Notes under the pieces: model-generated
Told to the model about the DNA's origin: nothing
The model's database searches: none
What the model saw: the letters and a program-made list of their open reading frames with translations, nothing else
From: Pteria penguin
Lineage: Eukaryota > Mollusca > Bivalvia > Pterioida > Pteriidae
Direction: 5' to 3'
DNA length: 64,000 bases
NCBI GenBank assembly: GCA_035048485.1
Contig: CM068584.1
Location: forward strand, 62,540,420 to 62,604,419
Position numbers and translations under genes: made by a program
Part shown: one piece after another, positions 1-11,400 of the stretch
Position numbering within the stretch: position 1 is the stretch's first letter
Layout: each line of letters opens with the position of its first letter

Positions 1-183
1 TGACATAGTAAGCCATATATAGCAGAATACTAATGGCCTTAGTTTAAGAAAAGTTTTGTCGATTCACTTAAAAAATCCAAGTTGTACGTTTTTCATGAGC
101 ACTATCAGCGTTGTTGTGTTGGGGTTATAGACATTATTTATTCATGTGGAATGTCAGCTTATATGCATCTTCTATTCACCAAA

Positions 184-456
184 GCCGGCGTGGCCTAGTG
201 GTATCGCGTCGGACTTCTGATCGGGAGGCCGGGGTTCGAGTCCCGCTCTGGTCATGCCGGTGTCATGTCTTTCGGATGAGACAGTAAAAACCGAGTCCCC
301 GTGTCGTGGTATGCATGGCACGTGAAAGATCCCTCACTACTTCGGGTGGGTCCGATGCAAAGGTCAAAATTTGTATGCCCCGCATCAGGCAGATGCCGTC
401 GCCATATACGTGAAATATTCGTGGTGTGACGTAAAACAAAAATCAATCAATCAATC
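184..456 (+). mobile_element. tRNA-derived SINE, full length
   Basis: A non-autonomous retroposon with an RNA polymerase III promoter. Box A (TGGCCTAGTGG, 191-201) and box B (GGTTCGAGTCC, 233-243) are intact. A conserved body follows, ending in GTGAAATATTCGTGGTGTGACG and a tail of ATCA repeats. The same body recurs on the minus strand at 11125-11400 and, diverged, in every unit of the 19-44 kb array. The tRNA-like head is part of the SINE and not a functional tRNA gene. Confidence 0.85.
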
Positions 457-919
457 TATTCACCAAATATGTGGATAAAGCAAAGAAACAGTTTCATTTT
501 AAGTGATCTTCAATATAATATAAAAAAACCCAACAGGCTGCTAAAGTTGAGAGTACATAGAAATAATAGATATTATAAAAACAGAAATCCAATTTTAGGA
601 AAAAATATATCTGAGTGAGAAAAATGAGGTGGAGATTAAAACTCTGAAAACGCCTTTTCTGATATAGTTAAAAAATACAAGTGCTGGAAGTATGCAGATG
701 GATGAGGTCTACTCATCAGTCCAGTTGAATGGGGAAAACGAATTAACAATTTAGAGAAATCATATCAAAGTGAAAAAGATAAGTTTCTGCCAATGAAGTG
801 CTGACGGTATTTCCTTTAAAGAAGAAATGCATTTCATTCCAACACATCGCTCATGCGGTAAATTTAACAAAACAAAGAACGAGAAAATGTATGTTAAGTT
901 TTTAGACCTACATCAAATG
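457..919. other. AT-rich stretch without recognisable feature
   Basis: No conserved coding, RNA or repeat signal was recognised. It may include the decayed 5' part of the Penelope-like element that becomes recognisable further right. Confidence 0.4.
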
Positions 920-1216
920 GAAAATTCGAGGAAACTGTTGAATGAAATGGATATATAATGTCCCGATGTATAATTTTGATTGAAGTTGTGAAAATGAACT
1001 ACGCCTCTGAAAAAGGCAGACAATGTCATGCTCTTCCGAAAATTGACATCATAATATTAAATGAACCTAACTTTTTACTATGTTTGAATGAAACATGGCA
1101 GAGACAGAAATCTCTGTTCAGGACTTGGCAAATTCTATTAAAAAGAGGATAACTGACTTACGTGCTAAATATGTCTTTGTTCCTGCTGATAAAGCAGGTA
1201 ATAACATAATAGTTGT

Positions 1217-2400
1217 TTGAAACTATATTATATTGAAGTACTTAAAAACGAATTAAACTACACTCATACATATGTGGAAAGCCCTACCTCAAAAGACAGC
1301 ACCTTGCACGATCAGCTCATGTCCGACTTCAAAAGTAAAACTGATAAATCTGATCTACCAGCCATACATTGGCTCCCAAAACTACATAAAAGTCCATATA
1401 AATCACGTTTCATATCTAATTCTAGCCACTGCTCTACTACGGTACTATCGAAGCGTATTACGTCTGCTCTAACTGCTATAAAAGATCATATTATCAAATA
1501 TTATGATGTCGCATTTCATAATAGTAACATCAATTACTTTTGGTCGATTAAAAATTCTCATGAAGTTATAGACAAACTTCTTTCGCTAAATTTCAAAGCG
1601 ACTCAAATTTCTACATTTGATTTTTCTACACTTTATACATCTCTACCTCATGATTTGATTAAAAGCAGGTTGCTGTCTCTTATACAATGGTGTTTTCACA
1701 GAGAATCTAAAAAGCACATATGTACTTCCAATAACTCAGGATTCTTTTCCGACTAGCAATATACTTCATATAAATATTGGACTTGCAAGGAATTATGTAA
1801 AGCACTAGATTTTCTCATGAATAATATTTTTGTGCAATTTGATGGCAAGATATTTCAACAAATAGTTGGGATTCCTATGGGTACTAACTGCGCGCCTCTG
1901 ATAGCAGATTTATTTCTTTATTGTTATGAGAGGGATTTTATGGTTTCTATTCAAAAATCAAAACGTTTTGACCTCATTGACAAATTTAATAATACTTGCA
2001 GATATCTGGATGATATTTTGGTGATCGACAACCCTGAATTCGAACAATTTATATCAGAAATATATCCACCAGAGCTCACATTGAAAAAAGCTAATACTTG
2101 AAATAAATCTACACCTTTCTTAAATTTAAACATCAAAATTATCAACCACCTAATATATACTAATATTTATGATAAACGTGAGGATTTTGGATTTCCTATT
2201 GTAAATTTCCCTTACTTGGATGGCAATATCCCTCGACTCCCATCATATGGTATCTATATATCTCAATTAGTTCGATTTGTCAGAGGCTGCACCGATGTTT
2301 TGGACTTTTTATCATGTAATAAAATAGTCAAACGTCTTCTAAATAGACAATATGATATTGAGATCATCAAAAAGACTATAGGTTTGTATTTGGCCCCATC
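1217..2400 (+). pseudogene. PLE reverse transcriptase remnant
   Basis: Three consecutive pieces in different frames or interrupted by stops make up the reverse transcriptase. 1217-1756 carries the finger region and the FDFSTLYTSLPH block. 1817-2101 carries the GIPMGTNCAP block and the catalytic YLDD. A downstream piece from about 2110 to 2390 carries the conserved NFP-LDG and YGIYISQL segments. RT catalytic aspartates are visible in YLDD, but frameshifts and stops (for example after 1756 and 2101) prevent a full-length product. The enzyme would have made cDNA from the element's RNA in the nucleus. Assignment to PLE rather than another RT class rests on the KLHK and SMGT/PMGT type blocks. Confidence 0.8.
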
Positions 2401-3237
2401 TACAGCCTTATGCAGACTTTTACTTGAACGTTGCTCGCTGACTAACAGGGCGGTGGGGACTATATGGCGGGCCTTGTCCAAACCTCTTTCAGAGGAGACA
2501 TGGTCCTGGACCTCGTCCCCTCTGACTGTTAGTCGGGACTCCTACAGATCTAGGGTCTTAGCTCGCTTTCAGACTGGCAGAGCACGGTTTATCATGTTGA
2601 TGTCGCATATATTTTTATACCATTATGTGTTTTACAATACCTTAAGTGTTTATATTTTTGTGACCTCTCAATATGCGATACCTGTTGACGCTGTTCTTTA
2701 CATGGAGGATTATTTATATATTTTTAAATGTACGTCCTTTGATTGTTCTGCTGTTACAGTGTGTGGGAAGGTTGGCCCGTATACCGGTTAACCACACCAT
2801 GTGTTTGGCTTTTGTCAAATTAAATGACCGTCCTAAGTCGGTATCGTAGCTGCACTACAATCAAGTATTTTTGTAATGTGTTATATGTTCTAGTATATTA
2901 TCTATATTCATGTATTGTATAGCTCCATGGTGACTTCTGCCACATAACTGAGCCACTAACTCCTCTTTTTTCTTCTACTTCCAAAACAGCGTTAAGCACG
3001 AAAAACGTATAGCATATTGAGCACTTGTGAGACAGTTAGAGGAAGGAGTCATATGCCTGAAAAGTACAGTTGAGTGCAGTCCTAAAATTACACTCTAAAT
3101 CTCAGGAGTATCTACCTCATGCATAGCTCTGTCCTTAGATAGATTCTTTGGTTCACTTTTCGGTCATTTTAGCTTCAACACTCCTCTTCATATTTCTATA
3201 TATTTTGGGAATTCCAATCATTCGGCTACGAGCATCA

Positions 3238-3276
3238 CTGAAGAGACATAACTTGTCGAAATGCGCATGTGGTGCA
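3238..3276 (+). ncRNA. Hammerhead-like ribozyme motif at PLE 3' end
   Basis: CTGAAGA (3238-3244) fits the CUGANGA core. GACA (3245-3248) can pair with TGTC (3254-3257) as stem II, GAAA follows at 3258-3261, and TGCGC (3262-3266) can pair with GTGCA (3272-3276) as stem III. Hammerhead ribozymes are known from PLE terminal repeats. The base triplet after stem III is not a clear NUH cleavage site, so activity is doubtful. Confidence 0.45.
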
Positions 3277-3300
3277 CAAAATTAAAATGTATATATGTTC

Positions 3301-3929
3301 TATATTTATTACATTCAAGTACAATGCAATTATTATTATTATTTGTTTGTTTGTTTTATATTGTTTTTTTTTTTTTGTCCTGAAAACCACTCATAAAGGT
3401 AGTCAAGTGCACTTCATGTCAAGTTTACTATAAAGTAATTCCGTATTCAAGTCTTTAAGTTTACTGTCACGTGACACCATGTTTCCTTTTCACTTTCAGT
3501 AATTAAGATTATGCAGTTACGTATAACACTATATACTTTTTTCATCTTTTTGTTATGAATTACTATGTTATACGGCACTTCTTGTAAGTTCTGCATTTTG
3601 TGGTTTAACTTCGACAGGATGTATAGATGTTCCAATAATGGGGTATTCCGTAGCAAACAATACACTGACTTCTATTTTGGGTTTCGAGGCAAACAGGGTA
3701 AAAATGAGGTGGCTTCAGTTACATATTTCTGTTATTTGATATCTTAAAGTATTCTACTGAAGAAGATACGTCTAATCTCAGCGATCGCATGACGACTTTC
3801 ACGTAATAAAATTGTCATTTTCCTTATATACACTGCTATCTGAGATGGTTCTATTGTATTTGTTTCTATGCCAAATGTTTAAATGATAGAAAGTACTTGA
3901 AAATGTAATGGCATGTGCAGTCTCGTTGC
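3301..3929. other. AT-rich intergenic or intronic DNA
   Basis: No gene was recognised. A short piece near 3393-3465 shares AAGTGCACTT and AAGTTTACT motifs with the palindrome-rich element at 3930-4121. The rest is simple-sequence and AT-rich DNA. Confidence 0.4.
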
Positions 3930-4121
3930 ATCAAGTGAAGTAAAGCGGTATATATCTACATGCATATAGAAATTGAAATATTCATAAAGTGCACTTGAAG
4001 TAAACTGAGTCAAGTTTAGTACTAAACTTGATTTCATGTGTGCTATATTGTCGCCTAGTAAACTTAAAATGCAGTCATAAAATGATATCGAGGTGCACTT
4101 TATGTAAGATTAGGACTGCAT
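3930..4121 (-). mobile_element. Short palindrome-rich interspersed repeat
   Basis: The reverse complement of this stretch matches the segment found once in every unit of the 19-44 kb array (for example 21625-21817). It runs from GCAGTCCTAATCTTACAT to ATATACCGCTT near the other end. It contains palindromes such as AAGTGCACTT and AAGTTTAGTACTAAACTT. No coding capacity is visible, so it resembles a small non-autonomous DNA element (MITE-like). Here it lies opposite to its array orientation relative to the neighbouring ankyrin exon, so it inserted independently. Confidence 0.6.
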
Positions 4122-4419
4122 CCAACCGTAGTGTGATTGAGCATTTGTCATTACTACAAATGGATGTGAATTGCAAAGGAATAGTTCAGACCCCAACACT
4201 AATTCTAATTTAGGGGAGATAATCTTTATACTTCTTTTATTTGTTTACAGCAGTATGAAATTACATGTATTCTGACGGAGAACTAGGACGGTAATATGAA
4301 AATAATTCGTCTCCTGTTCATGGTCAGTATTTCTAATGGTGATATGAAACATAAACAAAAATCTTCATTTTTATTTATTTAATTTTTTTTTTTTGGTAGG
4401 ACACCCTGATTTGACTTAC

Positions 4420-4518
4420 CCTATTCTTGACATTAACATCCGCCTTAGCATCGATAAGTAACTTCACTATATCGGTGTGACCATTTGATGCTGCCTTGTG
4501 AAGAGGGGTGTCGTGGTC
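4420..4518 (-). CDS. Single ankyrin-repeat exon (diverged copy)
   Basis: A 99-bp exon in phase 0 encodes exactly one 33-residue ankyrin repeat, beginning DHDTPLHKAASNGHTDIVKL and ending with a VN turn. Ankyrin repeats are helix-loop-helix protein-binding modules; the partner cannot be inferred. The acceptor (TTGTAG) and donor (GTAAGT) are both good on the minus strand. Length and phase match the exon at 17783-17881 and the six array exons, so this is probably a further 3' exon of the same minus-strand gene. It is the closest of the eight to the ankyrin consensus. Intron sequence on its acceptor side (about 4220-4350) resembles the array unit, which points to an old duplication. The gene's start and end lie outside what can be seen. 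Confidence 0.75.
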
Positions 4519-6307
4519 CTACAAGGAAAAAGACGTGAATGACGTAGAATACCAAGTCATTATTATTTTACAAATTGTGGAAAGTTCACAAATTATTGAC
4601 ACGAAGTGGATTGGAGCACTCGATTCAACAAAGAAGAAATTATTTATGCAAAAATGTTTAAATATACAATGTGCAAAATTGTACGACTGTGATTAATACT
4701 GCAAAGTTTTATTGGAAAAAAAATTGCCCATACACTCAGTGGTGTATTAGTATCTAGTTTATTTATTTGCAGAAATAGAGGGAAGACTAAGAAGTAAAAA
4801 ATAAAAAACAGTGGTGAAATTTCTGGGAAATTTAAATTATAACACGATAGAGTAAGTCATTATACAGAATACTGATAATAAAAAAAAACATTCTGTTTAC
4901 TTCATTGAAAATTTCCAAGTCATCTCTTTTTCATGAATATCGCCAGTATCGTTGTTCAGGTATTAAAGATATCATTTAAAAGATTTCGCTGACGAACCAA
5001 ATAACATTGAAAACCCCGCGTGTCTTCACTCCTTAATCCATTACATTTATTGCAATCCTCAGATTTATTTGTAAGCATAAAGAGTGATGACAACTTTTGA
5101 AGTGCTGCATATATCAGCTGCCAACGAAAGTAGTGATAGGTACTTTTCTATTCAAGAATGAAAGAGCTATGAGATATGAGTAGCTGTTGCAGTAGGAATA
5201 AGAAAGGAGGGCATTGATGAATAGGTATGATTTATTTCCTTTGTGTATATAGGTTATGCTTATATAATTGATTCTGAAATCGGACCCCTCAAAATGCTGA
5301 ATATTTCGTAAGTTTTTAACAGGGGTATGTACTTTGACAGAGACGAGGAATGCACTTTCAGTTAGTAAATATACAAAGTAAAATTTATTTTTGTTTTAAT
5401 TTCGAACAATTGTTACACATTTCTGGAAATAAATCCGTTTCTCTGATATGGAGTAAATTGAAAATGACCATTATTAAATTGTGTAGGCAAAGTAAACATT
5501 CTATGGTAGCTTAGCAGTGCACAAGTATTAAAGAATGGACAGTCATAAGAAATTATGACAGCATTTAAAGGAACTATATTGTATTTTGCTTTAACTTTAG
5601 CAGTGTCAGTTCTAATTTATTATGTGAACAATCACTGCAATATATATTTATACAGGCAAACAAGGGGTTTTTTTTTTGTTCCTATTTATTTATTTATTTA
5701 TTTTTTTTTATTGGGGGAGTTATAAAGAAATCACATTGTCTACCTGTCCGGTCCATTACTTTCTTTTATTTTCATAATTGTTTTTCTATGATCCAATAGT
5801 GTGTCATGACATTTAAGCAAGGTCATATCTTCAAGGTCAAGGTCTTAGTGCACCAAAAAGCAGAATTCCTGTTCGGGCCATAGGTTCAGTCTTATACTTT
5901 GGATGGAGATTATATTTCACACAATTCGTATATATGACTCATATCCATAAGGTCTAAAGTCCGAGTGCTTGTTGTCAATTATTATTTTTCAAAATATACA
6001 AGTGCGGCATCCAGTAACCTTATACCGGTGATGTATCTTGGGATGAATTATTGGGTAACGGGACGTTTCGCCCCGAATGCGCGTTTAGTCTGGAGGTGTT
6101 TCGCTCTGAAAGACCATTCGCCCCGATATGTTTTGCTACGAATATACTATAATTTAAATATATTATATAATGTCCGAAGTAAAAATGTTGGTTTGAAACT
6201 GTGTTTTATTGAATCATATCTTATTAAATTCTCCTCCATTTATCAGTATTTCATCTAGCTTTATATATTATCAAGTCCCGCAAGTTTGTAAAAAATTACC
6301 ACTCTGC
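4519..6307. other. Intron-like AT-rich DNA
   Basis: No further exon was recognised on either strand. If the ankyrin exons belong to one gene this is intron. Near 5818-5850 there are repeated AAGGTCA-type half sites. A T/A-rich simple stretch lies near 5660-5710. Confidence 0.4.
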
Positions 6308-7460
6308 ATCCCTTTTCACAATAAAATCTTACGAATTATCTGAAGTCTTTTAATTTACGAACTTCGTAAGAGAATTCTTAAGTCCTTTTCGCGAATGCAC
6401 TCTTAAAAGAAATTACGACAAAAAGTTACGAACAAACTTACGACAAATTTTCCCTAGCAACTAGTTAGCGCATGCGTCGTTTAAACTTCAGATGTGAAAA
6501 TTTTTATGTGTACATGTATATTATATGTATTTAGATCTATGTATTGGCCAATGCTATATGTTATTCTCTATTTTCATAATGTACTCACATCATCATTTAT
6601 ATAGAATGTGTAAACAATTATACACGAGAGGGCCCAGGAGCCAGTTTTATCAAACGGCAGAACTTTTGGCGTATGCTTAGTTTGTAACCTTCCGACTGAT
6701 TAATACCACTCGTAAGTATAAAATTGCTGTTTCCCATGACGAATGTTTTGCACTATTCGGTCTGTTAAAATGGTCAAAAATGACATTTTTTTATAAAATT
6801 TTACCGATCAAAAGGGGAGGGGGGCTGCAACCCTTGCAACTCCCTCTCTAAATACGCCAATAAATTCCATCCATATTTCACCGGAAACAGTCTGCCTTAC
6901 AAAAATTAGCTAATTCAATTTTACGGGGACATGAGGAGGGTGTTAGTCGTCTTAGACATTAAGAGATTGACAGAAAGGGGAAGGAGGATTCTCATTTTCG
7001 TTTTCGTGATCCGCTTGACTTTATACATCCTTATAGATGTGGACACATATGAAGTTACAATCCCGAAACTCTGTTATATGATGACGTATTTTCAAGTACT
7101 GCATGCGATTCCATGACGTCACTACATGTTACAAGCGCATCGTGTAAATGTAAGTGCGTGTTGCAAAATAAATGCATCTAAAGTTAAACCTCTGTAAGAG
7201 GTACTCTTGGACTTTCGAGAACTTTAAAATGTATATACTTCATGCATGTATTTCCACAGTCACCTTCAACTCACGACAAAAATTTTATACTTACGAGTGG
7301 TATTAATCAGTCTGAAAGTTACGAACGATATTTGACTTGCTAAGTTCGTAAATTTTTTTTTCTTTTTTTTTTGGGGGGGAGGGGGGGGGGACGGAACGAG
7401 TTCGTAAGATTCTTCGTAAGAGAAATGTTTGTCGTAAGAATTTTTGTGAAAAGGGCTACA
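6308..7460. mobile_element. Putative non-autonomous DNA transposon with inverted ends
   Basis: The left end reads CCCTTTTCACAATAAAATCT and the right end, in reverse complement, CCCTTTTCACAAAAATTCTT; both continue into TTACGA. Further in, a perfect 32-bp inverted pair lies at 6694-6725 and 7281-7312, extended by an imperfect 19-bp match. The motif TTACGA recurs along both arms. No transposase reading frame is visible, so it would be non-autonomous. Exact ends and a target duplication were not established. Confidence 0.5.
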
Positions 7461-9224
7461 GATCAATATGAGTTATAATCACATCAAAATTTCTAATTAG
7501 TTTATTAAAGTGACAAACATTTTTAAAGCCCGTTGACTGTAGTTTTAACTAATTCATCATGTTTTATAGGATTTTCTCCAGGGTTTCAGATTTAAGTTAG
7601 AAGCCTTGAGGTATCAACATTTGTCCTATCAATCAATTTCGTTGAAAATCGCACAGTAGTTATCCTTTATATAGATACACATTATGTCACAGTTACGAAT
7701 GAATTGATCCATGGATATTGTTTTGACAACAGCACAATATTAGGATTCTTCAATCCATTCTAGCATCCTTTGAATTGATTTCAAGATATTATTACAAATG
7801 TTCATGGTAACTGATAGCAAAGGGTTAGATCAGTATATAAAAATTGTCAATGCTTTTGAAGGATATATGCAATAATTAAAAGGCCTCATCTAACTTATTC
7901 TTTGCATAGTCTTTGTGAAATGAACTTATTCCCTGAATGATGTAATAAAATTTACCAATTACCGAGTCTCTCATAAGATTATATCTATCCGTCTCATTTA
8001 ATTTTTTTTCAAAAACTATGAATGTTTTATCAATTTAACAGCATTCTTCTGTATCAGTTTAAAGAAAATTTGACCTAGGGTTACTAAGATTTTCAGAGTT
8101 AAATTACCTCTTTACCTCCCTATGATCCAATGTCCAGATGTGATATGTACATGTATAATAATCAACTCGTAAACAACATCCTAAAACTTTATTAGAGAAT
8201 GTTTGAATGTCTATACAAGACAACAATTTGTGTATGGTATTAACTTTGTATGTCCCCCGGATCGAAATACGTGGTGTTGGGTGTCCATGTATTAATATTA
8301 CTTTTACACATTTTATCAAAACACGAGGGACAGATACTTCAATCTGAGAGATGTACTCCACTAATGAAACCCTTTCTAACGACACCAAATTCAATGACAT
8401 TGTGACCTTGACCTTAATGTCAAAAATAACTTTGACCTTGCCCATTACGTATGAATTATAAAAGATACACGTTTGGTATGCAATGGTGCATTTATGGGGA
8501 GAGTTGCATGGTTTGAAAAGTTTTTCAAAATCAAAGTCATTTTCGCGCATTTTATGGCTGTAACTCCCTTTCCGGACCGAATTCTGCAAAATATTAGTCA
8601 CGGGAAACTGCATTCCCCCCACTCCTCCCTTTCAAAATTTTCTAAATCCGCTTATTGTATCTGTACTTCTGACGATATTTAGGTGACATTATCTTGTGAT
8701 CTGGACTGTGAATCATGAGTCGCGTTGAAATATTCTACCTATTTCCTTGGGATATTATTCTTGTTTTATTTCCACGCCCTGCGTTTATTTGTGTGTGTGT
8801 GTGGGGGGGGGGGGGGGTGAGTGGATGGGTGTCTATCCGTCTCACTAGAGAGCTTTTATGCCATATAACAGTACATGTTGATTTTAGAAATATATATATA
8901 TGATCGGTGGAATTCTTAAATAGGTTTTTTTTCAATTCTAAAAAAGAAGACAGATGGTATCTGACTAAGCTGTACGACACAAATCACCAATGATATACAC
9001 ATAAGGCATGATAATAGTAAAATATACACAGAAAAAGACATTGCAACATATTTGATTGTACTGGTGTTACGGTACGGACTTAGTACTGTCAAATAAAGTA
9101 ACAACGTCACTTAACTTAATTGGGCGCCAAACCTCCACTCGCCGAAAACAAAAACGGCACAATAAAATGACACACATTTAAAACTTTATGAATAATCCCC
9201 CGTACAACGGGTTTCACAAGACGA
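7461..9224. other. Unclassified repeat-like DNA
   Basis: No supportable gene was found. An open stretch on the minus strand (8104-8622) contains repeated TGACCTTGACCTT-type sequence and has no recognisable domain; it is treated as repeat DNA. A GT run joined to a G run lies at about 8789-8818. Confidence 0.4.
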
Positions 9225-9660
9225 GCGGTCATACCAATAACAACACTAAACGTTTTATGGAATGATATGCTAGTATCAAAGATATGTTAGAAGACATCAA
9301 AATAATTAAACCCTGCTCTGTCCGTCTATAAGATTATAAGAGTCCGAAATCCATCGGAAAGATTAAGGAAAATCTTTAGTTTATGGCCAATACAAAATGA
9401 ATATATTTTATGACTTAATGTAATGTAGACGTAGCTATAACTCGTAACCAAAGTAGAATCTTGGTGCCAACTTACAGGGTTTTTCGACAATCCTTGCAAG
9501 TTTTGTCAACTTACCGTATTACATTTTGCTAGGAAATAACTAATAACATGAAAGTGTGACTACCGGACAGACGGACGGACGGATTCAGGACAAAGTGATC
9601 CCTATGTGCCGCCATGCTTCGGAAAGTGACACAAAAATGAAGTCAAGACAATATTTCATA
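9225..9660. repeat. Dispersed repeat, copy 1
   Basis: The segment containing ATATGCTAGTATCAAA, a GAAAGATTAAGG block, CTATAACTC-TAACCAA and a GACGGACG run followed by TATGCTTCG-type sequence is matched, in the same order and with divergence, at about 18465-18840. No coding capacity is visible. It is probably an old interspersed element. Confidence 0.55.
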
Positions 9661-10763
9661 CAGTGAAAGAAATGTTTTGCAGTCTCTCTGCAATGGTCAC
9701 ATAACATATGTGCAAAAAGGCGAACAAAGCAACATTACAACTGAACTTGTAAGACAAACATATATGTGTAGAATTTCGAAACATGTAAAAAATTGGATTA
9801 ACCGTTAAAATAAATGTTTATTTATGTTATGACTTATTATATTGATGGGAGGTGTGAAAAAGAACTAAGCCTCTTTGAAGTCGGCCTTACACCGTATTTC
9901 CAAAAAGATAATTTAAAAGTGCATTCCTGCAGGAAAATATTAATGCATACCACCTCTGTCAATGTTAGAAAATAGAGTCAAGGAATTGAAAGATATGGAT
10001 ATTAAACAAAACCATGGAATGAAATTCATTCAAATTTCATTTATGTTATCACTTGAGAAATAAGAAGATGTGGGGTTCACTGTATCGAAAAAATTTGGAA
10101 ACCCTATAAATTATTTTTGTAGTCATCCAACATTCCAACATAATTCCCGACGGAAACACAAAAATGTTCTTTATAGCCACTTTTAATCAAATATAAGCAT
10201 AATATTTACAGTATAAAATTTACTTCAGTCGAAAGTATTACTAATTTACCATAGGAAACTAAATCCGTAGGAAAACTATTATTGGAATCCCAACTTTATT
10301 GGATTAAGCAGTTACAGACTCCATACCCCATTGGTTTTAATGACCATACATATCAAAAAGGAAATATTTCTTGTAATGATAACAATATTAATATTCTTCA
10401 TTGACAGCAGGTATGAGAAAAGAAAAACATAGGTCACACTGCAATCGCTGTAATGGCAACGGCAAACAAACAAACAAACAAACAAAAAACCCCAAACAAA
10501 CAAACAAAAAAAAAAAATAAAAAACAAAAGAAAAAAACCAAACAAAAACAAAAATAATAATAATAAAAGAAGAAAATAAGTAAATAAAAAAAAATTGATT
10601 ACATAGATCATTGGACAATGGCGGTCACGAATTATTATATGTACTATCATTTTTTCCGGTTACTAATCTGAAACACATCGTGGACGACGCTGATCTTAGA
10701 AGTTTGGGCAATTATAAATGATTTATACATGTACTTAATATTATTATTACATTATCATATAAC
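9661..10763. other. AT-rich DNA with A-rich simple sequence
   Basis: No gene was recognised. An A-rich stretch built mainly of CAAA units spans about 10458-10600 and produces spurious low-complexity open frames on the minus strand. Confidence 0.5.
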
Positions 10764-10930
10764 GATTGGTTGATTGGTGTTTTACGTCGCTTTCAACAAT
10801 ATTTCAGTTATATGGCGACATGAAAGCAGGAGGTTACCAACCTCTTAAATATAGTGGTGCAACCCGGGAATCGAACCCGGATCGTCGGCGCCACAAGCCA
10901 AGCGCTTAACCACTACACCAAGCCTGCCCC
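10764..10930 (-). mobile_element. tRNA-derived SINE, second family
   Basis: Read on the minus strand, it starts with a tRNA-like head containing GGTGTAGTGGTTAAGCG (box A) and GGTTCGATTCC (box B). The body differs from the SINE at 184-456, and it ends in CACCAATCAACCAATC. It is shorter, about 165 bp. It is a retroposon and not a tRNA gene. Confidence 0.8.
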
Positions 10931-11124
10931 TATCATATAACAACGTTTTATACGTATTTCTTCACTTCCGCCTAAGCATCAATTTCTTAAATTAACATTT
11001 ATCAATTAAGGTTTAAAACTACTTATAGTTTCGAATGTTTTCCGTGATCATAGAGTCAAATCTAAAATTCCGCAATATTTGTATAACCTTTAACCTCCAC
11101 TTATTTGTTATCAGAACAACAAAT

Positions 11125-11400
11125 TGATTGATTAATTGAATATTGTTTTACGTCACTCAAAAATTAGTTCACGTATATGTTGACGGTATCTACCTGATGC
11201 ATTGCATACACATTTAGCCCTTTGCAACGGACTCACCCTAAGCAGTTAGGGATCTTTTACGTGCCATGCCTACAGTGACACGGGACCTCGGTTTTTACTG
11301 TCTCATCCGAAAGACATCACCGGTGCGCCGAGGGTAGGAGTCGAACCCGGGACCTCTCGATCACGAGCTGAGCACCTTATTCACTAGGCCACACCGGCTT
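11125..11400 (-). mobile_element. tRNA-derived SINE, same family as 184-456
   Basis: Minus-strand copy with box A (TGTGGCCTAGTG) and box B (GGTTCGACTCC). The body shares CCGAGGTCCCGTGTCACTG-type sequence, and the 3' tail is AATTAATCAATCAATTT. It is nearly full length. Confidence 0.85.

Larger units (their letters stand above)
920..3300 (+). mobile_element. Decayed Penelope-like retroelement (lineage A)
   Basis: Translated fragments match the conserved blocks of Penelope-like elements, in order: a VFVPADKAG block near 1175, LPKLHKSPYKSRFI, FDFSTLYTSLPH, a GIPMGTNCAP block, then YLDD. A long 3' untranslated region follows, ending in a hammerhead-like fold near 3240-3276. The reading frame is broken at several points, so the copy is dead. 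No GIY-YIG endonuclease was seen in this lineage. The segment near 2760-2810 is also present, diverged, at the start of each unit of the 19-44 kb array. The 5' boundary is uncertain. Confidence 0.75.

Noticed and set aside
191..260. tRNA gene
   Set aside because: Boxes A and B are present, but no full cloverleaf was traced, and the sequence continues into a SINE body that recurs elsewhere.
660..720. Hammerhead core on the minus strand (CTGATGAG)
   Set aside because: No GAAA with a pairing stem II follows at the right distance.
8104..8622. Open frame of 172 codons on the minus strand
   Set aside because: It crosses repeated TGACCTTGACCTT sequence, shows no domain or splice support and looks like repeat DNA.
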